64,000 bases of DNA from Bacteroidota bacterium (lineage in GTDB: Bacteria > Bacteroidota > Bacteroidia > Chitinophagales > BACL12), in contig JADJJZ010000003.1 of assembly GCA_016706255.1 (NCBI GenBank), positions 372,001 to 436,000 on the forward strand. The letters are read 5' to 3'. Shown piece by piece: positions 49,423 to 57,737 of this stretch (position 1 is the first letter of the stretch; every line of letters begins with the position of its first letter). A program made the translations under genes and the position numbers. The notes beneath the pieces were generated by a model. The model worked only from the letters and a program-made list of their open reading frames with translations, searched no databases and had not been told where the DNA came from.

Positions 49423-50631
49423 ATGAAATTAACAACTACCCCAAAACGCTTGACGGCCTATTCTACGATGGCTGCAGCAGTTTTAGCCATTCCAAAAGAT
49501 GCCGATGCCCAAGTTATTTACACCGATATTAATCCTGATAAGGTGGTATTTACAACGGGACCTTTGGACTCTTTACATCTTGATGTAGATGGCGACTCAG
49601 TAACCGATTTTATTTTTAATGCATTTTATTTTTACTCTTCCTACACAGCTTCAGGAAATAATTACGACCATCTTGGTGTCCAGGGAGTTAATGGTGCAAG
49701 AATTGCCTATACCTTGCAATCGACAAATATTTATACCTTTTCGAATGCATTATTTACTAATCTAAGTGCAAAATTTGCACAAATATTACCTGCAAATACA
49801 CCCATCAATAACACATTAAATTTTGCTAATAATGCTGAATTTTTTTACCAACAATGTTTCAATGCAATATATTCGAGTGCGCCTGATTATTGCTGGACTC
49901 AAGGTATGGGTATCGGCGTTGTAAAATATATTGGCTTCCGGTTAAAAAACGGCCCACTAAAATATTATGGCTGGATGCGGGTTTCAATCAGTAATACCAC
50001 ACCGTTTGTTCCAGTGCCAACTTCCATTAATATTTTAGATTATGCCATCAATTGGACACCAAATACGCCAATTCTTGCAGGTCAGGGTCTCATTTGTATT
50101 GTTACTGATCCATTAGGCACTGGAACTACCGCTGCACATTGGGCAAAAGTATATTGGGAGCCACAACCGGGATTATCCTATTACGAAGTAGCTTACCGGG
50201 AACCGGGTGGTGTTTGGGAATCTAAATTAGTAGCACCGGATAAAACGAGCACTAAAATAAACGGATTAAACTGCAGTACTGATTATGAATGGCAAATTCG
50301 TTGTGCCTGCGCCGACGGGTCGTTGTCTGAATATTCTGAATCACAGTTTTTTACAACAGCTTCGTGCAGACTTGAAAATGAAGCAGACGACGATTCAGAT
50401 GAAGCAGTTTCTATTTATTCGAATGCAAATCGGGTATTTGTTTATTTTGATGAACCCTTAACAGAACCTGCTCAATTATTTATATATAACATGTTGGGGC
50501 AAATAATGTTAGCCACACCGGTTGAAAATCAGCAAAATATTTTCGAATTAAATTTACCTACGGGAATGTATACTGCAAATCTCGTTACCCCAACCGGTAA
50601 CATTGGAAAAGTAATTGCAATTAATCAATAA
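49423..50631 (+). CDS. T9SS cargo protein, YGWARLDV family, paralog 5 with fibronectin III domain
   Basis: 402 residues from the ATG at 49423. An apparent earlier TTG start at 49378 is the -33 promoter element. Signal peptide MKLTTTPKRLTAYSTMAAAV, then LAIPKDADAQ. VIYTDINPDK, LDVDGDSVTDFIF and YYGWMRVSI mark the family core. Unlike the other four, a fibronectin type III-like domain (VYWEPQPGLSYYEVAYREPG, then TDYEWQIRCACADG) is inserted near residues 225-315, before the type A T9SS sorting domain (LFIYNMLGQIMLAT, LPTGMYTANL). Own promoter and terminator. Confidence 0.83.
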   Translation: MKLTTTPKRLTAYSTMAAAVLAIPKDADAQVIYTDINPDKVVFTTGPLDSLHLDVDGDSVTDFIFNAFYFYSSYTASGNNYDHLGVQGVNGARIAYTLQSTNIYTFSNALFTNLSAKFAQILPANTPINNTLNFANNAEFFYQQCFNAIYSSAPDYCWTQGMGIGVVKYIGFRLKNGPLKYYGWMRVSISNTTPFVPVPTSINILDYAINWTPNTPILAGQGLICIVTDPLGTGTTAAHWAKVYWEPQPGLSYYEVAYREPGGVWESKLVAPDKTSTKINGLNCSTDYEWQIRCACADGSLSEYSESQFFTTASCRLENEADDDSDEAVSIYSNANRVFVYFDEPLTEPAQLFIYNMLGQIMLATPVENQQNIFELNLPTGMYTANLVTPTGNIGKVIAINQ

Positions 50632-50642
50632 TAAATTGAATG

Positions 50643-50687
50643 AATCAAATAAATATGATTGGCAAAATCGTATTTATTTGATTTTTT
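50643..50687 (+). terminator. Rho-independent terminator of paralog 5
   Basis: A 17-bp AT-rich stem AATCAAATAAATATGAT / ATCGTATTTATTTGATT with one G-T pair and a 7-base loop, followed by TTTTG, 12 bases after the stop. Confidence 0.82.
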
Positions 50688-50707
50688 GTATTGTTGAGTA
50701 GTAATAA

Positions 50708-51445
50708 TTAATCGATATAATCATAATCCACCCGGATTAAAAATAATCCATGCGCAGGCGCGCTTAATGCAAATTTAAAACGCTCTTTATTGCTAATGCC
50801 TGAATCAAATTCGGCAATTGTCATTTTATGTTTGCCGATTTGAATCATTGCGCCAACAATTAACCGTACCATACCACGTAAAAATCGGTCGGCTGAGATG
50901 TAAAATACTTTATTATCCCCTTCATCCCGCCAATAACAATCTACAATATTTACGATAGTTGTTTTTGAACCCTGATTGCTTTTACAAAAAGATGGAAAGT
51001 CGTTATATTTTTTTAAAATGTCACACGCTTGTTGCATCAAATCAAAATCCAGGTCCCGAAAATGACGAAATACCATCAGGTCGGTTGCAAATGGATTTTT
51101 TTGAAAAGTGATGTGATATTCATACGCTCGTAATTTTGCGTCAAAACGGCTATGTGCTTTTTCGTGGACAGGAATACAACGTTTTATAGCAATCCGTGCA
51201 GGTAAAAACTGATTTAATCGTAAAGTGAATTTTTCCGGAATTTCTGAATTGGTATCAAAATGTAAATAAAATTGTGATGCATGAACCCCGGCATCGGTTC
51301 GACCGCAGCCAACGCAGTGGATGTCATCTCGCAAAATAGTGGATAACGCTTCATCAACCTTTTGTTGCACACTGATGCCATTAGGCTGCCATTGCCAGCC
51401 CACAAAATCGGTTCCCCGATAGGCAATTTCTAAAAAATACCGCAC
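50708..51445 (-). CDS. truA: tRNA pseudouridine(38-40) synthase TruA
   Basis: 245 residues, normal length. Starts MRYFLEIAYRGTDFVGWQWQ. The catalytic aspartate is in GCGRTDAGVHASQFYLHFDT, and FLRGMVRLIVGAMIQIG is the C-terminal signature. It isomerises uridines 38-40 in the anticodon arm. Convergent with paralog 5; divergent from the DUF4293 gene, with an 80-base gap. Confidence 0.96.
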   Translation of the reverse strand: MRYFLEIAYRGTDFVGWQWQPNGISVQQKVDEALSTILRDDIHCVGCGRTDAGVHASQFYLHFDTNSEIPEKFTLRLNQFLPARIAIKRCIPVHEKAHSRFDAKLRAYEYHITFQKNPFATDLMVFRHFRDLDFDLMQQACDILKKYNDFPSFCKSNQGSKTTIVNIVDCYWRDEGDNKVFYISADRFLRGMVRLIVGAMIQIGKHKMTIAEFDSGISNKERFKFALSAPAHGLFLIRVDYDYID

Positions 51446-51502
51446 AGTGCAATATTAGGTAAATCTGCGATAATTGCCTGTGTAAATTTGTTTGCGGGTG
51501 CG

Positions 51503-51510
51503 TATCTTTG
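51503..51510 (+). promoter_or_regulatory. Putative -7 element of the DUF4293 gene
   Basis: TATCTTTG, a full TAnnTTTG match, 15 bases before the ATG at 51526. No -33 box at ideal spacing. Confidence 0.5.
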
Positions 51511-51525
51511 TCCAAACTTTAATTT

Positions 51526-51921
51526 ATGTGGCAACGTATTCAAACCGTATTTCTTTGCATCGCCGCACTGGCAGCAGTTGGATTTTTATTTGCTCCAATC
51601 GCAATAGAAAATGATGTTGCTGTTTACGGAAAAACTAATGTAATCGCTTCAGCGATCGCCATTGGTATTGCTTTATTGAGCCTGTTTATTATTACCCAGT
51701 TTCAGGACAGGAAATTGCAAATGCGTTTCACGATGATAAATATCATTATTGCATTTGTTCTGGCAATTGTAGCGGCAATTGGGGCTATGGGTAATTCGGC
51801 TACTCCGCGTTATGAATTTGCAATTGGAATTCCGGTATTAATCATTATTGCCTTATTACTTGCCTATCGCAATATCAAAAAAGATGAAGACCTGGTTAAA
51901 TCAATGGATCGTTTCAGGTAA
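51526..51921 (+). CDS. DUF4293 family membrane protein
   Basis: 131 residues with four membrane helices. MWQRIQTVFLCIAALAAVGF at the start is the conserved opening of the Bacteroidota DUF4293 family, and an RKLQMRFTMINIII loop lies between helices 2 and 3. Function unknown; often near truA or rho in the phylum. Likely monocistronic. Confidence 0.85.
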   Translation: MWQRIQTVFLCIAALAAVGFLFAPIAIENDVAVYGKTNVIASAIAIGIALLSLFIITQFQDRKLQMRFTMINIIIAFVLAIVAAIGAMGNSATPRYEFAIGIPVLIIIALLLAYRNIKKDEDLVKSMDRFR

Positions 51922-52038
51922 TTAATTGATATTCAGCATCTATCGATGAATCCGGTGCTAATAATTGTTTTTTTGACAATACGCACTTAATATTCAGCTA
52001 ATCTTTCGCAGATAATTTTGTGCCTTAATCGGCATAAA

Positions 52039-53264
52039 ATGAAATACCTGAGCATACTAATTTATGCTGTGATTGCACACTTAACTTGTACCGCACAAAT
52101 TGCTGCCGGAGATATTGCGTTTGTTGGATTTAATGCGGATAACCCGGATCAGTTTACCATTATTACTACTAATTATTTAGAAGACGGCACCCAAATTTAT
52201 TTTACGGATGCAGGTTGGACGGGCACTGCTTTATATGCAAGTGAAGGTAGTATTTTATGGACCGTGCCGACAGGCGGTTTACCAACCAATACCATGGTTA
52301 CATTTACAGGTGCTGGAGCTGGAGGATTTACAACTTTTCCGACCGGAACCCTCGAGACCGGTGTGAGCGTTTCTTCAGGAACCATAGTAGCGAGTGGAAT
52401 TGCAGCCAGTATGGCACTTACAACAAGTGGTGATCAAATATTGGCATTTACAGGTTCAATTGCCAGTCCGGTTTTTATTGCATGTGCTAATTTTAATGGC
52501 AGTTGGTCGTGGACAGGAACAAATAATTCTGAACAAACATTAACTCCACCCGGTTAACAAGTGGAACAGATTGTGTAGTATTAAGCGATAGAGATAATGG
52601 CAAAATAGACTGTTTATTATTACCCGACCCGGCAACAGTGAGTGATTATAATAATGCTTCTAATTGGGTATATAATGATGCAACCAGATATACACTTCCA
52701 CCTACATTAGGCACTTGTGAATTTTTATTGCCATTAGATTTAATTGCATTTGATGGTACTATTTCAGAAAACGGAAATCAACTTAATTGGACAACTGCTA
52801 ATGAAATCGATATAAAAGAATTCATTATTGAAAGAAGTGCCAACGGTGAATCGTTTATTGCTGTTGGTGCTGTTGATGCAATTGGAGATGCACTTTCAGC
52901 TAATAGTTATGAATTTATTGACGATATGCCTGCTGGAGGGGAAATGTATTATCGTTTAAAAATTACCAATCTGGATAATACTTATACCTACAGCAAAATT
53001 ATTTTGATAGAAGATGAATTAACAAATACAATAAAACTTTTCCCTAACCCGGTAACAGATTATGCAACACTCATATTTTCTAATAACTGCAACAATTGTA
53101 ATATTCAAATATATTCAGCAAACGGAAAGGTGATTGAAAATTTAGCAGTTTCTGTAAACGGCCAACAACATCTTGAAATAAACACCCAAAATTTACAACC
53201 GGGTTTTTATGTAATAAGTATAGTTGGAGATGCGGTCAATCTAGCTATTCCGTTTATAAAATAG
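52039..53264 (+). pseudogene. Secreted T9SS type A protein, interrupted by a one-base frameshift
   Basis: The first part (52039-52557, ATG of MKYLSILIYAVIAHLTCTAQ) has a signal peptide and a domain with AAGDIAFVGFNADNPDQFTI and YFTDAGWTGTALYASEG, common on Bacteroidota surface proteins. It stops at TAA 52555-52557 after LTPPG. In the next frame the same domain continues at once (LTSGTDCVVLSDRDNGKIDC), then NWTTANEIDIKEFIIERSAN, and ends in a type A T9SS sorting domain (KLFPNPVTDYATLIF, LQPGFYVISI). Adding one base within CCACCCGGTT restores a single protein of about 408 residues. It is either a recent mutation, a sequencing error or an expression switch. A good terminator follows. Confidence 0.82.
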
Positions 53265-53285
53265 TTATCCATTGCTTTGAATTAA

Positions 53286-53328
53286 AAATCCGCGGTATTA
53301 ATTAAAATTTCCGCGGATTTATTTTTTA
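53286..53328. terminator. Bidirectional terminator between the T9SS gene and lysS
   Basis: AAATCCGCGG / CCGCGGATTT (perfect 10-bp stem, 15-base loop), followed by ATTTTTTATTTT on the plus strand and by TTTTTAATTC on the minus strand. It serves the two convergent genes ending at 53264 and 53341. Confidence 0.85.
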
Positions 53329-53340
53329 TTTTAAATGTGC

Positions 53341-54855
53341 TTATTTCGATTCCGGTCGCATGTGCGGGAAAAATAACACATCCTGAATAGCGTGCTGATT
53401 GGTCATAATCATTGTTAAACGGTCAATGCCAATGCCGATGCCTGCTGTAGGTGGCATACCATATTCAAGCGCGCGTAAAAAGTCTTCATCCAATTGCATC
53501 GCTTCTTCATCGCCACGTTTGCCCAGTTCAAGTTGTGATTCAAAACGGTTGCGTTGGTCAATCGGGTCGTTTAATTCGCTGAATGAATTCAACATTTCTT
53601 TTCCATTACAAATAGCTTCAAATCGTTCAACCAATCCTTCTTTGCTGCGATGTTTTTTCGCAAGCGGGCTCATCTCAACCGGATAATCAGTTATAAATGT
53701 AGGCTGAATTAAAAACGGTTCACATTTTTCTCCAAAAATTTCATCAATTAATTTGCCCTTCCCCATAGTTGCATCTACATGCACTTTTAAATTTTTTGCA
53801 GTAGCAAATAATTCCGTTTCATTCATATTTGAAATATCGATTCCGGTAAAATGTTCAATTGCTTCAAACATGGTAAAACGTTTCCATGGTCTTTTAAAGG
53901 AAATTAAATTATCACCTACCTGCACTTCTGTGCTGCCATTAACTTCAATTGCAACCTTTTCAATCATCTCTTCAACAAAATCCATCATCCAGATATAATC
54001 TTTATAAGCAGCATAAAATTCTACCTGTGTAAATTCCGGATTGTGAAACCTGTCCATACCTTCGTTACGGAAATCTTTTGAAAATTCATACACCCCATCA
54101 TATCCGCCAACAATTAAACGCTTTAAATACAACTCGTTTGCAATACGCATATATAATGTCATATCAAGTGCATTGTGATGCGTTTTAAACGGACGCGCAG
54201 CTGCACCACCATACATAGGTTGTAAAATAGGTGTTTCTACTTCTATATAGCCAAAGCTGTTTAAAAATGTACGGATCGTATTTACCAGTTTTGTTCTTTT
54301 AATAAACACTTCACGAACTTCAGGATTTACAATTAAGTCGACATAACGCATTCTGTAACGTTGCTCACTATCGGTAAATGCATCGTGCACATTTCCATCG
54401 GCATCTGTTTTTACAATTGGAAGCGGACGTAAACTTTTACTCAAGAGTTTAAATTCACTAACATGAATGGTAGTTTCGCCTGTTTTGGTTGTAAACACAT
54501 ATCCTTTTACACCAATGATATCTCCGATGTCTAAATGTTTTTTAAATACTTCCTCGTATAAGGTTTTATCTTCTCCCGGGCAAATTTCATCACCCTTAAC
54601 ATAAATCTGAATTTTTGAAGAGCTGTCCTGTATAACAGCAAATGCTGCTTTACCCATAATACGTTTACCCATAACGCGACCGGCAAGGCTGACAGCTTTA
54701 AAGGCATCCGGATTTTCCGGAAATTGTTTAAGGATATCTGCTGCCGGATGACTAATTTCAAATAATTCGGCAGGGTAGGGTTCAATTCCTAAATTGCGCA
54801 ATGCCAAAAGGCTTTCGCGGCGTATTTGTTCTTGTTCTGTTAGGTGTTGTGACAT
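53341..54855 (-). CDS. lysS: Lysine--tRNA ligase (class II)
   Basis: 504 residues, normal for class II LysRS. The OB-fold anticodon-binding domain spans about residues 50-165 (VSLAGRVMGKRIMGKAAFAV). Class II motifs follow: motif 2 FRNEGMDRFHNPEFTQVEFY and motif 3 GIGIGIDRLTMIMT near the C-terminus. It charges tRNA-Lys. A TATCTTTG box precedes it. Confidence 0.98.
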   Translation of the reverse strand: MSQHLTEQEQIRRESLLALRNLGIEPYPAELFEISHPAADILKQFPENPDAFKAVSLAGRVMGKRIMGKAAFAVIQDSSSKIQIYVKGDEICPGEDKTLYEEVFKKHLDIGDIIGVKGYVFTTKTGETTIHVSEFKLLSKSLRPLPIVKTDADGNVHDAFTDSEQRYRMRYVDLIVNPEVREVFIKRTKLVNTIRTFLNSFGYIEVETPILQPMYGGAAARPFKTHHNALDMTLYMRIANELYLKRLIVGGYDGVYEFSKDFRNEGMDRFHNPEFTQVEFYAAYKDYIWMMDFVEEMIEKVAIEVNGSTEVQVGDNLISFKRPWKRFTMFEAIEHFTGIDISNMNETELFATAKNLKVHVDATMGKGKLIDEIFGEKCEPFLIQPTFITDYPVEMSPLAKKHRSKEGLVERFEAICNGKEMLNSFSELNDPIDQRNRFESQLELGKRGDEEAMQLDEDFLRALEYGMPPTAGIGIGIDRLTMIMTNQHAIQDVLFFPHMRPESK

Positions 54856-54878
54856 TGTATTAACCTGATAATTTTGCG

Positions 54879-54886
54879 CAAAGATA
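54879..54886 (-). promoter_or_regulatory. Putative -7 element of lysS
   Basis: Minus-strand TATCTTTG, a full TAnnTTTG match, 23 bases before the lysS ATG. Confidence 0.55.
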
Positions 54887-54976
54887 CACAGTTAGGAATT
54901 GTGATTCGAAATTTGATGCGCAAATGCTGTTGTAGGTTAGTTTAAACACATCAGTAAAAGAGCACTAATTGAATTT

Positions 54977-55843
54977 TTACCGGTACTTAAAATACAGAAT
55001 TCGGGCTTTCCCCTCCTGACCTTCATTTGTAATATACATGTCGCCGTTTGGGGTAAAAGTAATGCCTTCGGGTTTGTTGAATAGTACCGGGTCAAGCAAT
55101 TTTATTTCTTTAATAGTACTTGTTTCATCTACAACAAAAATTGCATGGTCTGCGGCATTTAAAATATATAAATTTCCGGTTTTAGGATGCAGGGCGATTG
55201 CTGAAATATTGAATTTAAAGGTGTTTTTATTTTTGCCTTTTTTATTAGCGCCAATTTCACCCATGTCAAGATTCTTTTTTCGGGCATAGGCCATTGCGTC
55301 ATCAACAGTTAATGCGTATGTTGGATTTTTATGTAATTCTTTTTTCTCCCAGTCAAAACGATATATCTGTCTTGCGTTTTTTTCAGCATCGGCATCAATT
55401 ATTTTATTTTTACAACCAATCAGCAAACTTTTCGTATTCCGGTCAAAACATAAACCTTCATTATTGTCGGCAGGAACTCCGGTTGTATAACTTTTTGTTT
55501 TTATTTTCTTGCTGCTGTAATCACTTATTTCAAATAATTTACCATCACTTCGTAAAATATAAATATAATTATAGGCAATGGCAATACCCTCGTAATCACC
55601 GTCTGCATGAAAGGGATAACGTTCTTTAATGAAATTGTTTTTAATATCATAAATAAATAAAATGCCATTTTCGTCCTGCACACAGGCAACAGTGCTGTCG
55701 TTAATAAAAGCAATACCGGAAATTTCCCTTAATGAGTCCGGTAATTCCAGCACTTTATCAGGTTGTGATAAATTATAATGCTTCAATTCCCGGCCCTGCA
55801 CAAAAGTGAGCGCGATAAATGAACATACGAGGAGGTAATTCAT
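54977..55843 (-). CDS. SdiA-regulated-like beta-propeller protein
   Basis: 288 residues. A hydrophobic N-terminus (MNYLLVCSFIALTFVQG) suggests export. The body (LPDSLREISGIAFINDSTVA, GDYEGIAIAYNYIYILRSDG, then LDPVLFNKPEGITFTPNGDM and LYITNEG-type repeats) matches the SdiA-regulated/esterase-like phytase propeller family. Its biochemical role is unknown. Lone gene between lysS and the amine oxidase, all on the minus strand. Confidence 0.8.
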   Translation of the reverse strand: MNYLLVCSFIALTFVQGRELKHYNLSQPDKVLELPDSLREISGIAFINDSTVACVQDENGILFIYDIKNNFIKERYPFHADGDYEGIAIAYNYIYILRSDGKLFEISDYSSKKIKTKSYTTGVPADNNEGLCFDRNTKSLLIGCKNKIIDADAEKNARQIYRFDWEKKELHKNPTYALTVDDAMAYARKKNLDMGEIGANKKGKNKNTFKFNISAIALHPKTGNLYILNAADHAIFVVDETSTIKEIKLLDPVLFNKPEGITFTPNGDMYITNEGQEGKARILYFKYR

Positions 55844-55924
55844 TTGGTGAAAATAACAAATTTCGTGCGAAACCTAAAACCGATGCATATTATTAAACGA
55901 AACTTGGTGGAAATTTAGTGCAAC

Positions 55925-57598
55925 TTATTTTACCTCAATTTTTTGATGATAAAGTTTTCCGTCTATTTCTGCTTCTAATAAATAAATAGATGTCGGTAAA
56001 TCTTTAATTTCAAATTGATAAGTATTTTTTCCAGCAGGAATTCTATCATAATAAAATTGTTGTACATGTTTGCCGTCAATACTAATTATTGAAAATTTAG
56101 CTGTTGTTATAGTTGCAGATGAAACAATAAAACATGCATTGCCATTGTTTTCAAATAATTCAACCGAAATGGTTGACGTTGTGGTTTCAACAGGTAAAGA
56201 AAAACATTCCAATACCTCAGCGGCAGCACGGGCGCCACTTTCCAATGCACCGTGAACAGTAGAAGGATGGTTGTTATTAGTGGCTTCTCCTGCGAAAAAT
56301 ATTTTGCAATCTATCGGTAAGGCCAAATCAATACGTGTGGTGTCTGTTTCTGTAGTATACGTATTTAATGCAGGGAATGAATATGCACCTTTAATGAATG
56401 GATGTTTGCCCCAATCAGAAATAAAATTGTCAAGATAGTTTGCTGTTGCAGCACCATCAAATAAAGCATCAAGTTCTGCGAGTGCAACATCAACAGCTCC
56501 GGCTCCCAAGCTACTCATATATTCTGCATTTTCTCCCATTATAAAACAAATTAAAACAGCATCAGTAGCGCCGGTTTTGTCGCGACCCGGATCCCAGATA
56601 AAAGTGGTATAACCATCCATCGTCATATCCTGTATTTCATCTCCCCAAAAACGATTCGAAAATTTTAAAATTAATTTCATTCCTGCACCCATTTGTAAGG
56701 CATTAATAGCTGTTGATTTTACAAATGATAATAATGGCGTAAAAGAAATAGTATTTTCTTGTAAAATAGGAATAGGAACAGTAACAATTACTTTATCAGT
56801 TATAAATGATGAACCATCAGCACATGAAACAATGGCATTGGTGCCTGAATAATTTATAGCAGTTACTTGTTTATTATATTGAATATCACTTAATATCGGA
56901 TTAAAAAATAATGTTTCCAGAATTGATAAATAACTGTCGTCTAATAAATAATCTTTGCCTCCGGTTAACCACAATACTTCGCTAATGGCAATACTTTTCA
57001 TACCAATACGTTTAATGGTAGTACCAAATTCAGAGCCAATCCATGCTTCGTAAACATGCCAGTATGGGTGACTTTCATCTATGCTATATTCTGAAAATAA
57101 ATAATCACTCATAAAAATATCATCACCTGTATAGGCATACATGTTTAAATAAAATTGCCATGCAGCTTCCAGGTCGGCATCCCAATAAGGTTCTACTTCA
57201 TAACCGGTGCCAATTTGATACATTTCTTTATAAGCACCGTATTCCAATAATAAATCTGGATTGTAATCATTTATGGAACTCCATAAAAATGATGGTGGAT
57301 CACCGGCAGTATTTCCTTTACCATGCACAAATTCAGCGCCTGCCTCTACATGAAAATCAGCAAATCCTTCCAATGGTTTTACGCGTCCGCCATGGGTATC
57401 TGATGCTTCAAGAATAATAACATTTATGCCCGCTTCTTTTAATACTTTGGCAGCATATAAACCTGCTGCACCGGCACCAACTATAATTACATTTCCGGAT
57501 GTAAGTTTTGGTGATAATGTGGCTTTTAAAAATGATGGATTGATTAGCATTCCCGGAACAAGGAGGCTAAGGTTACGGACAAATTTTCTTCTGCGCAT
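55925..57598 (-). CDS. Secreted flavin amine oxidase with T9SS sorting domain
   Basis: 557 residues. The N-terminus MRRRKFVRNLSLLVPGMLIN has a twin-arginine-like motif (RRRKFV) before a hydrophobic stretch. The FAD motif NVIIVGAGAAGLYAAKVLKE, the GGRVKPLEGF segment, and the C-terminal FAD element FAGEATNNNHPSTVHGALES mark a monoamine oxidase/polyamine oxidase fold (about residues 30-465). The last 85 residues (AKFSIISIDGKHVQQFYYDR, then LPTSIYLLEA) form a type A T9SS sorting domain. It would oxidise an amine outside the cell; the substrate is unknown. Confidence 0.86.
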   Translation of the reverse strand: MRRRKFVRNLSLLVPGMLINPSFLKATLSPKLTSGNVIIVGAGAAGLYAAKVLKEAGINVIILEASDTHGGRVKPLEGFADFHVEAGAEFVHGKGNTAGDPPSFLWSSINDYNPDLLLEYGAYKEMYQIGTGYEVEPYWDADLEAAWQFYLNMYAYTGDDIFMSDYLFSEYSIDESHPYWHVYEAWIGSEFGTTIKRIGMKSIAISEVLWLTGGKDYLLDDSYLSILETLFFNPILSDIQYNKQVTAINYSGTNAIVSCADGSSFITDKVIVTVPIPILQENTISFTPLLSFVKSTAINALQMGAGMKLILKFSNRFWGDEIQDMTMDGYTTFIWDPGRDKTGATDAVLICFIMGENAEYMSSLGAGAVDVALAELDALFDGAATANYLDNFISDWGKHPFIKGAYSFPALNTYTTETDTTRIDLALPIDCKIFFAGEATNNNHPSTVHGALESGARAAAEVLECFSLPVETTTSTISVELFENNGNACFIVSSATITTAKFSIISIDGKHVQQFYYDRIPAGKNTYQFEIKDLPTSIYLLEAEIDGKLYHQKIEVK

Positions 57599-57602
57599 AA
57601 AG

Positions 57603-57610
57603 CAAATGTA
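57603..57610 (-). promoter_or_regulatory. Putative -7 element of the amine oxidase gene
   Basis: Minus-strand TACATTTG, a full TAnnTTTG match, only 4 bases before the ATG, implying a very short or absent leader. Confidence 0.4.
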
Positions 57611-57634
57611 TTAAATCTGCTTGTTAAAAAATAG

Positions 57635-57675
57635 ACCTGTCAGGTTTAAACCTGCGTGGTTTAAACCTGACAGGT
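57635..57675. repeat. Perfect 18-bp inverted repeat between divergent genes
   Basis: ACCTGTCAGGTTTAAACC and its exact reverse complement are separated by TGCGT and followed by TTTTT. Each arm also contains GGTTTAAACC, itself a palindrome. No gene ends nearby on the plus strand, so this is not a normal terminator and looks like a small mobile palindrome. Confidence 0.88.
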
Positions 57676-57692
57676 TTTTCAGTTACTTTTAT

Positions 57693-57700
57693 TATCTTCG
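57693..57700 (+). promoter_or_regulatory. Putative -7 element of the aldehyde dehydrogenase gene
   Basis: TATCTTCG, one base from TAnnTTTG, 37 bases before the TTG start at 57738 and just downstream of the palindrome. Confidence 0.45.
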
Positions 57701-57737
57701 CAACCGTTAATCAATTCGCAAACTTTACGGATACGAT

